Numbered from the stretch's first letter, positions 17,820 through 26,653 are shown. The stretch: 64,000 nucleotides of DNA from Pantoea sp. At-9b (GCF_000175935.2 NC_014839.1:310001-374000), one strand, 5' to 3'. Program-made: numbers and translations. Notes: generated by a model from the sequence alone, not told the origin.

Positions 17820-18629
17820 TCACCCGACGGGCAGTTCATCATGATCTGCCCATTCATGCCATGAACCTACGTAAATAGCGACTTGTGGATAGCCTGCCAG
17901 TTTTAGCGCTGCCAGGACTGTGGCAGCACGTGCGCCGCGATGACAATAGACCTGTAATTGTGCTCCGCGCGGCAGACCTGCTGCTTCCGCTCGCCGTGCG
18001 ATGTCCGCAGCGGAGCGGAAACGGCCATTCTCCAGCACATCCTCCCAGAAAAGCAGCTTGGAATGGGGGATGCGCCCGGCGCGGTGACAGCATGCGTGCA
18101 CGAAACTGCCATCAAACTCTGACAGACGTCGCGCATCGACATTGACCACTGTTTTGCCATCGGCGTTGATGACCTGCTGGCGGCTGCTTACCCAGTGACT
18201 ATCCCAGGGGACAGCGGCAGAAGTTGCCTCTTGCGTGACGGTGTAACTCCGTCCTGTACCCGGTTGCAGCTCGCCACCCAGCTCAAGCCATGCGTCAACA
18301 CCGCCATCCAGAATTAACGCGTCGTCTCTGCCCAGCAGCCAGGCAAACCAGGCACCACGGGGCGATCGCATTCCTACTTGTTGCTCAAAAAACACCGGCA
18401 TTGCTGCCGGATAGCGATCAAACAACGGTTGCAGGGCTGCCGCTGCGTCTGCCGCCATTGCCGCCAGTCCTGCGGGAGAGCTGTCGGCGATAAAATAATC
18501 ATACACATTGCAGTGCTGTGCATCAGGTAGACTACCGGCTTGCCATTCAGCAGTGTCGCGCACGTCAATTAGTAAAAAATGTTCGCCGCGTGACTTTCTC
18601 AGCCTCAGCGCACTGGCTTTAATGATCAT
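17820..18629 (-). CDS. Tandem-rhodanese sulfurtransferase
   Basis: 269 residues with two rhodanese domains: the N-terminal, non-catalytic one with FLLIDVRDTAEWQAGSLPDA, and the C-terminal one with the active-site loop VYCHRGARAATV (Cys persulfide carrier). Transfers sulfane sulfur to a thiophilic acceptor. ATG 18629 overlaps the upstream gene's stop by 11 bases, so it is translationally coupled; a longer frame to 18722 lies inside the neighbour and is not used. Last gene of the operon; its presence next to a PLP C-S lyase-type enzyme suggests handling of released sulfur. Confidence 0.88.
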   Translation of the reverse strand: MIIKASALRLRKSRGEHFLLIDVRDTAEWQAGSLPDAQHCNVYDYFIADSSPAGLAAMAADAAAALQPLFDRYPAAMPVFFEQQVGMRSPRGAWFAWLLGRDDALILDGGVDAWLELGGELQPGTGRSYTVTQEATSAAVPWDSHWVSSRQQVINADGKTVVNVDARRLSEFDGSFVHACCHRAGRIPHSKLLFWEDVLENGRFRSAADIARRAEAAGLPRGAQLQVYCHRGARAATVLAALKLAGYPQVAIYVGSWHEWADHDELPVG

Positions 18630-19590
18630 CTGCGACTCCGTTAAACAGCGTTTGCCAGCTGCCCAGCTGATGATGTTCGGCCGCTGCCAACACCCGAGCG
18701 GCGAGGGCGATATCGAAGACATTCAGCCCGAAAGAAGAAAAAAAGACGCTATCGTCAGCGCCAGGTCGCCAGCCATCCAGCAGCAGCGTTGTGAGGTCGG
18801 CGGCGACATCGCTCTCGGCAAATTCACCGGCGCGGAACATCTGAAATAAACTTTTGGCACTGCGTTGGGCAAAATCACCCCATGCATCGACCACCACTTG
18901 ATGGGTGGCGCGGATGGCAGCAAAGCTCACTTCGTGATAGCCCACTTGGACAATAAGGCGTCCCGGGCGAATCGCGTGCTCATCAACTATAGGCTGTTCC
19001 GCGCTGGTGCAGGTGATCACCGTGTCATAGGGTTTTGCCAGCGCTGCGTCAAGATCGGCTTCGGGGGTGATGCCGCTGAACCCGGCGGTGTGCTGCGGAG
19101 TGCGATTCCATACGCCAATCTGTTTCAGTGCCGGAAATAATTGCAGCAACATACGCAGATGCGCTCTGGCATGAAAACCTGCGCCCAGCAATAACACGCG
19201 CTCAACCGGACGTGGTGCGGCATAGTGCAACGCCAGTGCCGTGACCGCCGCGGTACGTGCGGCGGTTAATGCGCCACTGGCAACCAGGCCGCGTGGCACA
19301 CCGCTGGCAGCATCGTTGATCAATGTCACCGCCAGTGCGGCGGGTAGCGCATCGGGTCGTACCGGGCGGTGGGCAGTCCACTTGACGCCCGCAGCGTTAA
19401 AATGTCCGCCAACTCTGGCGGGAAGTGCATAGGCTTTGCCGAGCGGTGTCACAAGGTCGATATGATTTTCGGCAGGCATCTGCGTTTCACCGGCACGCAT
19501 TAGCATGACAACGTCACGCACATCAGCAAGTGCTAACGCAGGATCGTCGCCACCGAGCAGCGTAACCGTGGCTTCGTCCAGCACACGCAT
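18619..19590 (-). CDS. Ornithine cyclodeaminase/mu-crystallin family protein
   Basis: 323 residues. Visible are the substrate-side motif VMLMRAGETQMP and KAYALPARVGG, then the Rossmann segment VERVLLLGAGFHARAHLRML (GAGxxA) and ITCTSAEQPIV. Members are NAD(P)-dependent cyclodeaminases, alanine or imine reductases, or opine-type dehydrogenases. The substrate here is unknown. It starts one codon after the stop of the upstream gene (TAA ATG), in the middle of the coupled operon. Confidence 0.88.
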   Translation of the reverse strand: MRVLDEATVTLLGGDDPALALADVRDVVMLMRAGETQMPAENHIDLVTPLGKAYALPARVGGHFNAAGVKWTAHRPVRPDALPAALAVTLINDAASGVPRGLVASGALTAARTAAVTALALHYAAPRPVERVLLLGAGFHARAHLRMLLQLFPALKQIGVWNRTPQHTAGFSGITPEADLDAALAKPYDTVITCTSAEQPIVDEHAIRPGRLIVQVGYHEVSFAAIRATHQVVVDAWGDFAQRSAKSLFQMFRAGEFAESDVAADLTTLLLDGWRPGADDSVFFSSFGLNVFDIALAARVLAAAEHHQLGSWQTLFNGVADDH

Positions 19591-20589
19591 TTATTGCTCC
19601 AGTAGCCGGTCGGCAAACGGATAGAGCGCTGGAGAACCGCCACAGTGCACGAACATCACGTTAGCACCCTGCGGAATGCGATCCTGTTTAACCAGTGACA
19701 TCAGCCCGTGCATCGCTTTGCCGGTATAAACCGGGTCGAGTAACACGCCTTCCTGCTGCGCCAGCCGATAAATGGCGTCAATGCCGCCTGGTGACGGGAT
19801 GCCGTAAGCCTCACCGACATAGCCATCTTCAATCCAGATATCCTCAGGTTGCCACTGTTGTGGCCATTGCAGCAGGTCGGCACAATCCTGCGCCATGCCT
19901 GAAATGCGCGGCTGGAACCAGTCGGCTTTGGCACTGACGCTGATGCCGATCACTTTTGTCTCGGTCCAGTAACGGCGTGTTCCAACGTGAAGTCCCGCGA
20001 GGGTACCGCCGGAACCGGTCGGGGCCACCACGAAATCCGGCACCGGGGCGGCGCGTTCAGCAAGCTGCGTGCTGATTTCCTCAATCGCACGCACATAACC
20101 TAGCGCGCCGAGCGGTGTGGCACCGCCCAGCGGGATGATCATCGGCTTCTCGCCACGGGCGATGGCCGCATCGGCGTGGGCCTGCATCGCACCTTCAATT
20201 TGGGTGAAATAACCATCCGGGTCGAGGAATTGCACCTCGGCTCCGAACAGTTTGTCGAGCAACAGATTACCCTGCCAGCTTGCAGGCGGGTTGCCGCGTA
20301 GCACCAGCACCGGACGCATACCAAACTTACGCGCCGCCGCTGCCACCATGCGGGCGTGGTTTGACTGATGTCCTCCGGTGGTGATCACAACGTTAACGCC
20401 CGCCTCACAGGCTTCTGCCATCAGGTACTCCAGCTTGCGGACTTTATTGCCGCCGCCACCGAAGCCACTGTAATCATCACGTTTGATGGTAAGATTTATG
20501 CCTAATACCTCCCCAAGCCGCGGTAGCGGCTCCAGCGGCGTGGGGAAGAACCCCAACGGCACGCGTGTAAACTCATCGACTGTCTTCAT
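19591..20589 (-). CDS. D-cysteine desulfhydrase / ACC-deaminase family PLP enzyme
   Basis: 332 residues, fold type II PLP enzyme. The PLP-binding Lys lies in GGGGNKVRKLEYLMAEA; the phosphate/cofactor region TTGGHQSNHARMVAAAARK and the Gly-rich loop PTGSGGTLAGLH are intact; C-terminus MFVHCGGSPALYPFAD. D-cysteine desulfhydrases cleave D-cysteine to pyruvate, sulfide and ammonia; ACC deaminases share the fold. The neighbouring sulfurtransferase favours a sulfur substrate. ATG lies inside the 3' end of the M20 gene (17-base overlap). Confidence 0.88.
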   Translation of the reverse strand: MKTVDEFTRVPLGFFPTPLEPLPRLGEVLGINLTIKRDDYSGFGGGGNKVRKLEYLMAEACEAGVNVVITTGGHQSNHARMVAAAARKFGMRPVLVLRGNPPASWQGNLLLDKLFGAEVQFLDPDGYFTQIEGAMQAHADAAIARGEKPMIIPLGGATPLGALGYVRAIEEISTQLAERAAPVPDFVVAPTGSGGTLAGLHVGTRRYWTETKVIGISVSAKADWFQPRISGMAQDCADLLQWPQQWQPEDIWIEDGYVGEAYGIPSPGGIDAIYRLAQQEGVLLDPVYTGKAMHGLMSLVKQDRIPQGANVMFVHCGGSPALYPFADRLLEQ

Positions 20590-22000
20590 TAGAATGACCT
20601 GTAATAGTATGTTTTAGTACTTCTCTGGTGTTTCCCTGGTGTGGCGCGACCCGGCCAATGGCCGAATCATTGAATGCGGTGAGCCACAGGCTCAGTGACT
20701 GCTGGAAGCGTTCCAGACCGGTCAGGGTGACAAATTCGTTCACGGCGTGGGCGTTGCCGCCGTGGCCCAGGCCGCCAATCAGAAAGGCGGGGGCAATAGC
20801 AGCGAAGGCGTAAGCCGGGGCGCAACCCGGTGCCCACGGCCAGATTTGCGGCTGAGCGCCCAGCTTTTGATAGCTGGTAATCAGTTCATCAACGCCGCTG
20901 GCATGGCGACCAAAGCGGACGCCCGGATAGCGATCAACCAGCTCCAGCACGGTGCCGTTTAAGTCCGGCTGCGCCAGACGTTGCTGCGCAGCGACAATCA
21001 TCGCATCCTGATCAAACGCGGGCGGGATGCGGAAAGCCAACTCGGCGCTGGCACGGAACGGGATCACGCCACGACCGCCAACCGGATCGCTATGCAACTC
21101 GGCTAACGTCAGTACCGAGCTGCCGAGTAAGGTTTGCAAACAGGTGACAGTGTCACCTGTAATCATCAACTGCTGGCTGCGCCGGAAGCGCAGTTCGTCA
21201 TCTATGCTGAACGATTGCGCCAGTGTTGCCAGCAATGCATTTGCTTCATCATCGGGTGTAATGTGGCCCAGCACGCCGCTGTCAGCCGCGGGGGCGATGG
21301 CGTCCAGTGCCTGTAACAGACGCCAGGCGGGATTGGCTATCCATCCGGCATTACTTGCGTGAATGGCTGAGGACGGGCCGCCCCAGTCACCGCCAGTGAC
21401 ACTTAAGCGCCCGGTAGCCAGCCCGGTAAAGCCAAGATAGACGCGGGGTGCGCCGCCGCCATATTCACACAGCGATGGGAACAGCACCGCCTCAGCGGGG
21501 GCCACCGGACAAGGCTGTTGCGCGAGGTAGCGCCGCAGCGTGCCGCTGCCTACTTCCTCTTCGCCTTCAAGCAGAATTTCGAGGTTGATCCCCAACTGGT
21601 TGTTCTGCAACAACTCCCGCAGCAGAATCAACATCGCGGCTACCGGCCCTTTGTTGTTTTCTGCGCCGCGTCCGACAAACACATCCCCTAATGCATCCCA
21701 GTGGCAGACGCCCCCGACAAACGGCGGCACATCCCAGCCAGCATCATCAGCGGGCATCACGTCGTACATGTTGTACAGCACCACAGTTTTGCTGGATCCG
21801 GTATCAATCCGCACGTGCACCACCGGTGGCTTGTCTGCCGCCTGGCTGGCGACGGGGTAGGTGACCCGTGCGTTCAGCTGCGTCACCATCCAGGATTCCA
21901 GCCAGGCGGCGAGGCCGTGCTGCGCGTCAAGCTGACCCGACACGCTTGGCCAGCGCGTCAGTTCATTCAGCAGTTCCAGGGTGGCGTCGAGTCGGTTCAC
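20573..22000 (-). CDS. M20-family hydrolase with altered metal-ligand motifs
   Basis: 475 residues, M20/ArgE-DapE-carnosinase-like. The usual HxD ligand motif reads YNMYDVMPAD (residues 76-85), so the His is Met78. The bridging (D)D-KG motif reads GRGAENNKGP, with Asn at 115-116. The catalytic Glu motif EILLEGEEEVGSG is kept, as is a C-terminal GHGGNAHAVNEFV with His. Either a subfamily with a remodelled site or a degenerate enzyme. GTG start overlaps the permease stop (GTGA). Its place between importer and PLP enzyme suggests it cleaves the imported peptide-like compound. Confidence 0.82.
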   Translation of the reverse strand: MNRLDATLELLNELTRWPSVSGQLDAQHGLAAWLESWMVTQLNARVTYPVASQAADKPPVVHVRIDTGSSKTVVLYNMYDVMPADDAGWDVPPFVGGVCHWDALGDVFVGRGAENNKGPVAAMLILLRELLQNNQLGINLEILLEGEEEVGSGTLRRYLAQQPCPVAPAEAVLFPSLCEYGGGAPRVYLGFTGLATGRLSVTGGDWGGPSSAIHASNAGWIANPAWRLLQALDAIAPAADSGVLGHITPDDEANALLATLAQSFSIDDELRFRRSQQLMITGDTVTCLQTLLGSSVLTLAELHSDPVGGRGVIPFRASAELAFRIPPAFDQDAMIVAAQQRLAQPDLNGTVLELVDRYPGVRFGRHASGVDELITSYQKLGAQPQIWPWAPGCAPAYAFAAIAPAFLIGGLGHGGNAHAVNEFVTLTGLERFQQSLSLWLTAFNDSAIGRVAPHQGNTREVLKHTITGHSNEDSR

Positions 22001-22911
22001 AGGCGAATCCTCGGGTTAAGCACCAGATACAGCAGGTCGATCAGCAAATTTATCACCACGAACACTAACGCGGCCAGTAACACGATGGCCTGTACCAGCG
22101 GGAAGTCGCGGTTCTGAATCGCCTGAATTGCCAGACGACCTATGCCCGGCCAGGCAAAGATAATTTCCGTCACCAATGCGCCGCCGAGCAACGAGGCGAA
22201 GTACATCCCCTGAACTGTCACTACCGGGATCAACGCATTACGTAAGCCATGTCGTACCACGATACGCCACTGACTCAGCCCTTTGGCGCGTGCGGTACGG
22301 ATATAATCCTGTTGCAGCACTTCCAGCAGGCTGGCACGCGTCAGGCGTGCCACGGCGCTCATATAAAATGCACCCAAGCTGAAGGCGGGCATAATCAGTG
22401 CGGCCACGCTGCCGTAGCCGCTGGCGGGCAACCACTTTAGGTGCAGGCTGAAGAATAAAATCATCAGCAGCCCCAGCCAGAACACCGGTATCGCCTGGCC
22501 GCTGAAGGCTACCAGACGGCAGATCATATCCCAAATGCTGTGTGGGCGCAGGGCGCTGACGATACCCAGCAGCAGACCAAGCAGGGAACTCCACACCAGC
22601 GCGCTGACGGCCAGCAATGCAGTAGCAGGCAGACGTTCGCCAATCAATGCCAGCACCGGCTGGCTGTAGCGCAACGATTCACCAAAATCACCCTGCAATA
22701 CGCCACTCAGGTAGTGGCCATACTGCCATAGCAACGGGCGGTCAAACCCCATGCTATGACGAAAGGTATCAATCTCCTGTTGGCTGGAACCGGGTGGCAT
22801 CATCAACGCCACGGGGTCACCGGTCAAATGCAGGCTAAAGAAAATCAGCAGCGATACGCCGAACAACACCAGTACCGACTGCCCGAGGCGATTGAGTAAA
22901 ATGTTCAGCAT
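21997..22911 (-). CDS. ABC permease, DppB/GsiC type
   Basis: 304 residues from MLNILLNRLGQSVLVLFGVS. Contains the DppB-family conserved C-terminal segment YIRTARAKGLSQWRIVVRHG followed by LRNALIPVV (the EAA-like coupling loop), and several membrane helices. Forms the inner-membrane channel with the adjacent DppC-type protein. The start is one base after the upstream stop; a longer frame to 22971 overlaps the neighbour and is not used. Confidence 0.93.
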   Translation of the reverse strand: MLNILLNRLGQSVLVLFGVSLLIFFSLHLTGDPVALMMPPGSSQQEIDTFRHSMGFDRPLLWQYGHYLSGVLQGDFGESLRYSQPVLALIGERLPATALLAVSALVWSSLLGLLLGIVSALRPHSIWDMICRLVAFSGQAIPVFWLGLLMILFFSLHLKWLPASGYGSVAALIMPAFSLGAFYMSAVARLTRASLLEVLQQDYIRTARAKGLSQWRIVVRHGLRNALIPVVTVQGMYFASLLGGALVTEIIFAWPGIGRLAIQAIQNRDFPLVQAIVLLAALVFVVINLLIDLLYLVLNPRIRL

Positions 22912-22912
22912 T

Positions 22913-23761
22913 TTAGTCGAACCTCGCGTGGGTACGGCGCAGCAGGGCATCGCCCAGCAGGTTACAACCAATCACCAATGCCGCGATCACCAGGCCGGGA
23001 TACAACACCAGCCATTGTGCCAGCAACATATAAGAACGACCTTCGCCAATCAGATTGCCAAGGGTCGGCGTCGGTGGCTGAATGCCCATACCGAGAAAAC
23101 CCACTGAAGCTTCCAGCACAATCAGGCGCGGAATATCCAGCGTCAACAGCACCACCAACGGGGTGAGCAGATTGGGCAGAATATGGCGCAGCAAAATGCG
23201 CAATGGCGAGAACCCCATCGCTTTCACCGCCTGAATGTACTCCAGCTCACGAATTTCCAACGTTTTGGCGCGCGCCACGCGGGCATAGATCGCCCAACTG
23301 GTCACTCCCATGATGACGATAATGTTTGTGGTGGAGGCACCCATTAAGGCAATCACCAGCAGGATCAGCAGGATAAAGGGCACCGCCAGCTGGATATCGA
23401 TAAGGCGCATAATTAAGGCATCAACCCAGCCACCGGTATAACCGGCCGCCATGCCCAGCGCCACGCCGATCACAGCGCCGATGGCGGCGGCCAGCACAAC
23501 CACCAGTAGCGACAAGCGCGTGCCGGCGAGGATGCGTGAGAGCAGGTCACGGCCCAGTTGGTCGGTGCCGAGTAAATGGCCGCCAGTGCCTGGCGGTAGG
23601 AACATTTCGCTTAACTGGTTGGTTAACGGGTCCGGAAACGGCAGCCATGGAGACAGCAACGCCGCCACAATCACCACCAACAGCAGTGTACTGCCGATGA
23701 TGGCATCACCGTAAAAAATACGGCGTGGCCGACGTTGTAAGGCTGCTGCCGGGTTAATCAT
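22913..23761 (-). CDS. ABC permease, DppC/GsiD type
   Basis: 282 residues. N-terminal first helix, periplasmic LLGTDQLGRDLLSRILAGTR (DppC-type GTDxxGRDxxSRxxxGxR) and the coupling loop YIQAVKAMGFSPLRILLRHI followed by LPNLLTPLVV. ATG overlaps the binding-protein stop by four bases (ATGA), indicating translational coupling. Confidence 0.93.
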   Translation of the reverse strand: MINPAAALQRRPRRIFYGDAIIGSTLLLVVIVAALLSPWLPFPDPLTNQLSEMFLPPGTGGHLLGTDQLGRDLLSRILAGTRLSLLVVVLAAAIGAVIGVALGMAAGYTGGWVDALIMRLIDIQLAVPFILLILLVIALMGASTTNIIVIMGVTSWAIYARVARAKTLEIRELEYIQAVKAMGFSPLRILLRHILPNLLTPLVVLLTLDIPRLIVLEASVGFLGMGIQPPTPTLGNLIGEGRSYMLLAQWLVLYPGLVIAALVIGCNLLGDALLRRTHARFD

Positions 23762-25272
23762 TTCAGCCTCAGATCGAACAGCGGGATGCGGGCATCGACA
23801 CGGCCTTTAAAGGTCAGCGCGTCGCTGTGCGCATACAGCGTGTCTTCACGGTACAGCGGGATCAGCGGTTGCTGCTCGGCTACGCGTTGCTGAATCTGCT
23901 CCAGCAGCATTTTACGTTTCGCGGCATCCACCGTCTGGCGGCTCTGATCCAGCAGCTTATCCATTTCCGGATCGTTCACCGTGGAGTACGGTTCGCCGCT
24001 GTGTAAAATCGGGAACAGAGCGGCATCGGCGTCCAGTGTCTGGGTCGATCCCCATGCCAGCATATACATCGGGGCCTGCTTCTGCGCTGCCACCTGCTGG
24101 GTATAAACCGACCATTCCGGCACCTCCAGCTGGGCTTTGACGCCGATCGCGGCCAGATCCTGCACGATCGCCTGCGCGACATCGGCGCTGGCGATATAGC
24201 GACGTGGGGCCTGGAAGCGCAGGGTAAAGCCATTCGGATAACCGGCCTGTGTCAACAAAGTTTTGGCTTTGGCGACGTCCTGGGTCGTGGCGGGCACGGC
24301 CAGATAACCGAAATCGTTTGCGCCCGCTATCGTACCGGTCGGGGTACCGTAGCCGTGCAGTAATTGCTGAGTATAGGCCTGGCGATTCAGCGCCAGCGAC
24401 AGCGCCTGACGAACACGCACATCATTCAACGGTTTTTCGCTGTTTTTCAGACCAAGGTAGATGGTCAGTCCGCCGCCTTTCACCTGCTCCAGCTCAACGC
24501 CAGGGCGGTTTTTCAGCGCCGGAACGAGATCAGCAGGAACGCTTTCCACCAGTTGAACTTCACCGGTCAGTAACGAGGTGATGCGAGCGGTGGCTTCCGG
24601 GATCGGACGCCAGGTAACGCGCTCAATCGCCGGTTTGCCGCGCCAGTACGCATCATTGGCTACCATCATTACTTTTTCATCCGGGATAAAAGTATCGAGC
24701 TTGTAAGCACCACTACCAATTGGTTTACGGGCGAATTCGCTGGCTCCCACTTTTTTCACATAGATGGGCGGGACGATATAGGTCGGATAGCGACTCATGC
24801 GGGTCGGCAGCAGCGGATCAGGACCATTAGTATGGATCAGCAGCTGATAATCATTGACCACTTCCACCGATTTGATGGTGCGGATGTAGGAGATAGTGGG
24901 CGCGTGGTTGGCCGGGTCGAGAATACGGTCGATAGAAAATTTGACCGCTTCGGCATTCACCGGTTCACCATCAGTGAAACTGACGCCTTTGCGCAGGTTG
25001 AATTGCCAGGTGGTGTCGTTGATGGCTTTCCAGTCGGTCGCCAGCCCCGGTTGCAGCGACATGTCATCTGCGCGGCGTACCAGGGTATCGAAGATATTAT
25101 CCACCAGAGTGGCGGCTTCTTTCAGAAAGCCAGGGTCCAAAGCGGTCGCTGAGGCGGGCTGGGCAATGGTCAGCTCTGCCGCCTGCAAACTGGCAGGCAA
25201 CAGGGCAAAAAGCAATGCGGTGGTAGCAAACTTCACTGCAGGTAGTCTCATAAACTTCATCCCAAAATGCAT
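23758..25272 (-). CDS. Periplasmic substrate-binding protein, family 5 (peptide/opine type)
   Basis: 504 residues with an N-terminal signal peptide (KFATTALLFALLPASLQAAE) and SBP family 5 motifs: DTLVRRADDMSLQPGLATDW, FNLRKGVSFTDGEPVNAEAV, VRVRQALSLALNRQAY and IPLYREDTLYA. First gene of the seven-gene operon. Starts at 25272, 25260 or 25251 are possible; the last has GGGATGA at good spacing and gives a more typical signal peptide. Binds and delivers the imported substrate to the two permeases. Confidence 0.93.
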   Translation of the reverse strand: MHFGMKFMRLPAVKFATTALLFALLPASLQAAELTIAQPASATALDPGFLKEAATLVDNIFDTLVRRADDMSLQPGLATDWKAINDTTWQFNLRKGVSFTDGEPVNAEAVKFSIDRILDPANHAPTISYIRTIKSVEVVNDYQLLIHTNGPDPLLPTRMSRYPTYIVPPIYVKKVGASEFARKPIGSGAYKLDTFIPDEKVMMVANDAYWRGKPAIERVTWRPIPEATARITSLLTGEVQLVESVPADLVPALKNRPGVELEQVKGGGLTIYLGLKNSEKPLNDVRVRQALSLALNRQAYTQQLLHGYGTPTGTIAGANDFGYLAVPATTQDVAKAKTLLTQAGYPNGFTLRFQAPRRYIASADVAQAIVQDLAAIGVKAQLEVPEWSVYTQQVAAQKQAPMYMLAWGSTQTLDADAALFPILHSGEPYSTVNDPEMDKLLDQSRQTVDAAKRKMLLEQIQQRVAEQQPLIPLYREDTLYAHSDALTFKGRVDARIPLFDLRLK

Positions 25273-25331
25273 TCGGTAACGTAGTGTAAAGAGTGGTGCT
25301 GTGTTGATCGTGCTTCGCTTGTTTTGTAATA

Positions 25332-25345
25332 CATGATATATCCTA
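25332..25345. promoter_or_regulatory. Palindrome in the divergent gntR/binding-protein region, candidate GntR operator
   Basis: CATGATATATCCTA, a near copy of the perfect palindrome CAGGATATATCCTG upstream of the ATPase gene. Located 59 bases upstream of the longest binding-protein start and 72 bases before gntR. Confidence 0.6.
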
Positions 25346-25417
25346 TAGCGAGCCGTTTTGGCAACAAAACATTTAAACTTCTTACCATTTGCTTAATCCG
25401 GGAAAGGAAAAAAACGC

Positions 25418-26074
25418 ATGATTGAGATGGAAAAAGCCCAGCGCCTCAGTCTGACCGCCCAAGTCGAAGCCACGCTGCGCAGCGCCCTGATTGTCGGCAA
25501 GCTCAAGCCCGGTGCGCGTCTTGTAACACGCGATCTAGCCGCACAGCTGGGCACCAGCATCACCCCGGTGCGTGAGGCGTTGTTGCGTTTAGTTTCCGCC
25601 GGGGCGTTGAATGCCACACCGGCAGCGGCATTCCTGGTACCAGAAATGACTTTGACGCGCTATCAGGAGATCACCCTTATACGTAAGCAACTTGAAGGGT
25701 TAGCGGTACGCATAGCGACACCTAATATCAACAAGAAACATCTTTCTGAGCTGAAAAAACTATGCGAGTCCTTTATGGAGGCCAAATTGAGTGGCGATGT
25801 TGAAAACGCTTTGGAAGCCAATCGCGCTTTTCGTTTCACGCTGTACGGCAATGCGCAAATGCCCACGCTGGTCATGTTGATAGAACAGCTTTGGGTGCAG
25901 ATTGGGCCCTGCCTGAATTATCTCTATCCGCAACCAATGGAAATGACCAGAGGGCATAATTATGATCACCTGCTTGACGCGTTGAAGACAAAGGATGTTG
26001 CTGCGGCGGAGCGGGTGGTGATGAAGGCGATCGACGACGGAGCGGCGATTTTGATGCGGACGTATTTTGTTTGA
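25418..26074 (+). CDS. GntR-family regulator, FadR/FCD subgroup
   Basis: 218 residues: N-terminal winged helix (LRSALIVGKLKPGARLVTRD, then LAAQLGTSITPVREALLRLV) and a C-terminal helical FCD-like effector domain, though its usual metal-binding His pattern is not obvious. AAAGGA lies eight bases upstream of ATG. Divergent from the transporter/catabolic operon, so it most likely controls it and, through the shared palindrome, the distant ATPase gene. Confidence 0.9.
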   Translation: MIEMEKAQRLSLTAQVEATLRSALIVGKLKPGARLVTRDLAAQLGTSITPVREALLRLVSAGALNATPAAAFLVPEMTLTRYQEITLIRKQLEGLAVRIATPNINKKHLSELKKLCESFMEAKLSGDVENALEANRAFRFTLYGNAQMPTLVMLIEQLWVQIGPCLNYLYPQPMEMTRGHNYDHLLDALKTKDVAAAERVVMKAIDDGAAILMRTYFV

Positions 26075-26147
26075 TGGCTTTCTGGGACGCAGTAAAGAGC
26101 GCCGCTACAGAAACTAACCTTTGGCGTTGCGGCGTGACCTAGTGTGC

Positions 26148-26411
26148 TTAAAGTTCATAATAGAATCGACAAGCCACTATCGTGATTTCACCATTATTTA
26201 CGCTGTAAACAAGTCGATGCTCCCGGCTTATACGCCGTGAATAAAGGGCGGGATTCTTGTAATGCCTTAACTGTTCAGGTTTGCCAATACCTTGCAACGG
26301 ATTCTCATGAGTAGCTTTAATCAGCTCCCTGAGACGTTCAAACAGCTTTGGATCATTCTCTTTCCAGTAGTTGTAATCTTTGGCACCACGTTTGGTAAAT
26401 AACGTTTTCAA
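26148..26411 (-). CDS. yoeB: YoeB/Txe-family mRNA interferase toxin with a His-to-Tyr change at the catalytic end
   Basis: 87 residues: GIGKPEQLRHYKNPALYSRR followed by ISREHRLVYSVNN, ending CRFYYEL. E. coli YoeB ends CRYHY, where His83 is part of the catalytic set with Glu46 and Arg65. Here the Glu (GKPEQL) and Arg (SRRISREH) are present, but the His is Tyr (codon TAT, one transition from CAT). Ribosome-dependent mRNA cleavage may be weakened. TTG start overlapping the antitoxin stop (TTGA). Confidence 0.88.
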   Translation of the reverse strand: MKTLFTKRGAKDYNYWKENDPKLFERLRELIKATHENPLQGIGKPEQLRHYKNPALYSRRISREHRLVYSVNNGEITIVACRFYYEL

Positions 26412-26653
26412 ACGTCGATTTCAACCACGTCGCCGTTGTCCAACTCATTTAGCGAGGCGTTCAAATACGCCGCATTGGCCGGATTGCTGAACAGATACAA
26501 CGTTTCTATCATTGCGTCATATTCCGCTGCATCAATCATGACCACGTCCGGCGCGTCACGGCGTAAAATGCGTACAGGTTCGGCATTGTCAGACACGCGC
26601 TGCATGGTGTCTGCGAAATGTTTACGGGCATCGGTAAATGTTAGTGTATGCAT
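26408..26653 (-). CDS. yefM: YefM-family antitoxin
   Basis: 81 residues starting MHTLTFTDARKHFADTMQRV, the Phd/YefM DNA-binding N-terminus, followed by VRILRRDAPDVVMIDAAEYD and an acidic C-terminus that would wrap YoeB. A good ribosome site (AGGAGT) precedes ATG. Forms an autoregulated operon with the downstream toxin, overlapping it by four bases. Confidence 0.92.
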   Translation of the reverse strand: MHTLTFTDARKHFADTMQRVSDNAEPVRILRRDAPDVVMIDAAEYDAMIETLYLFSNPANAAYLNASLNELDNGDVVEIDV

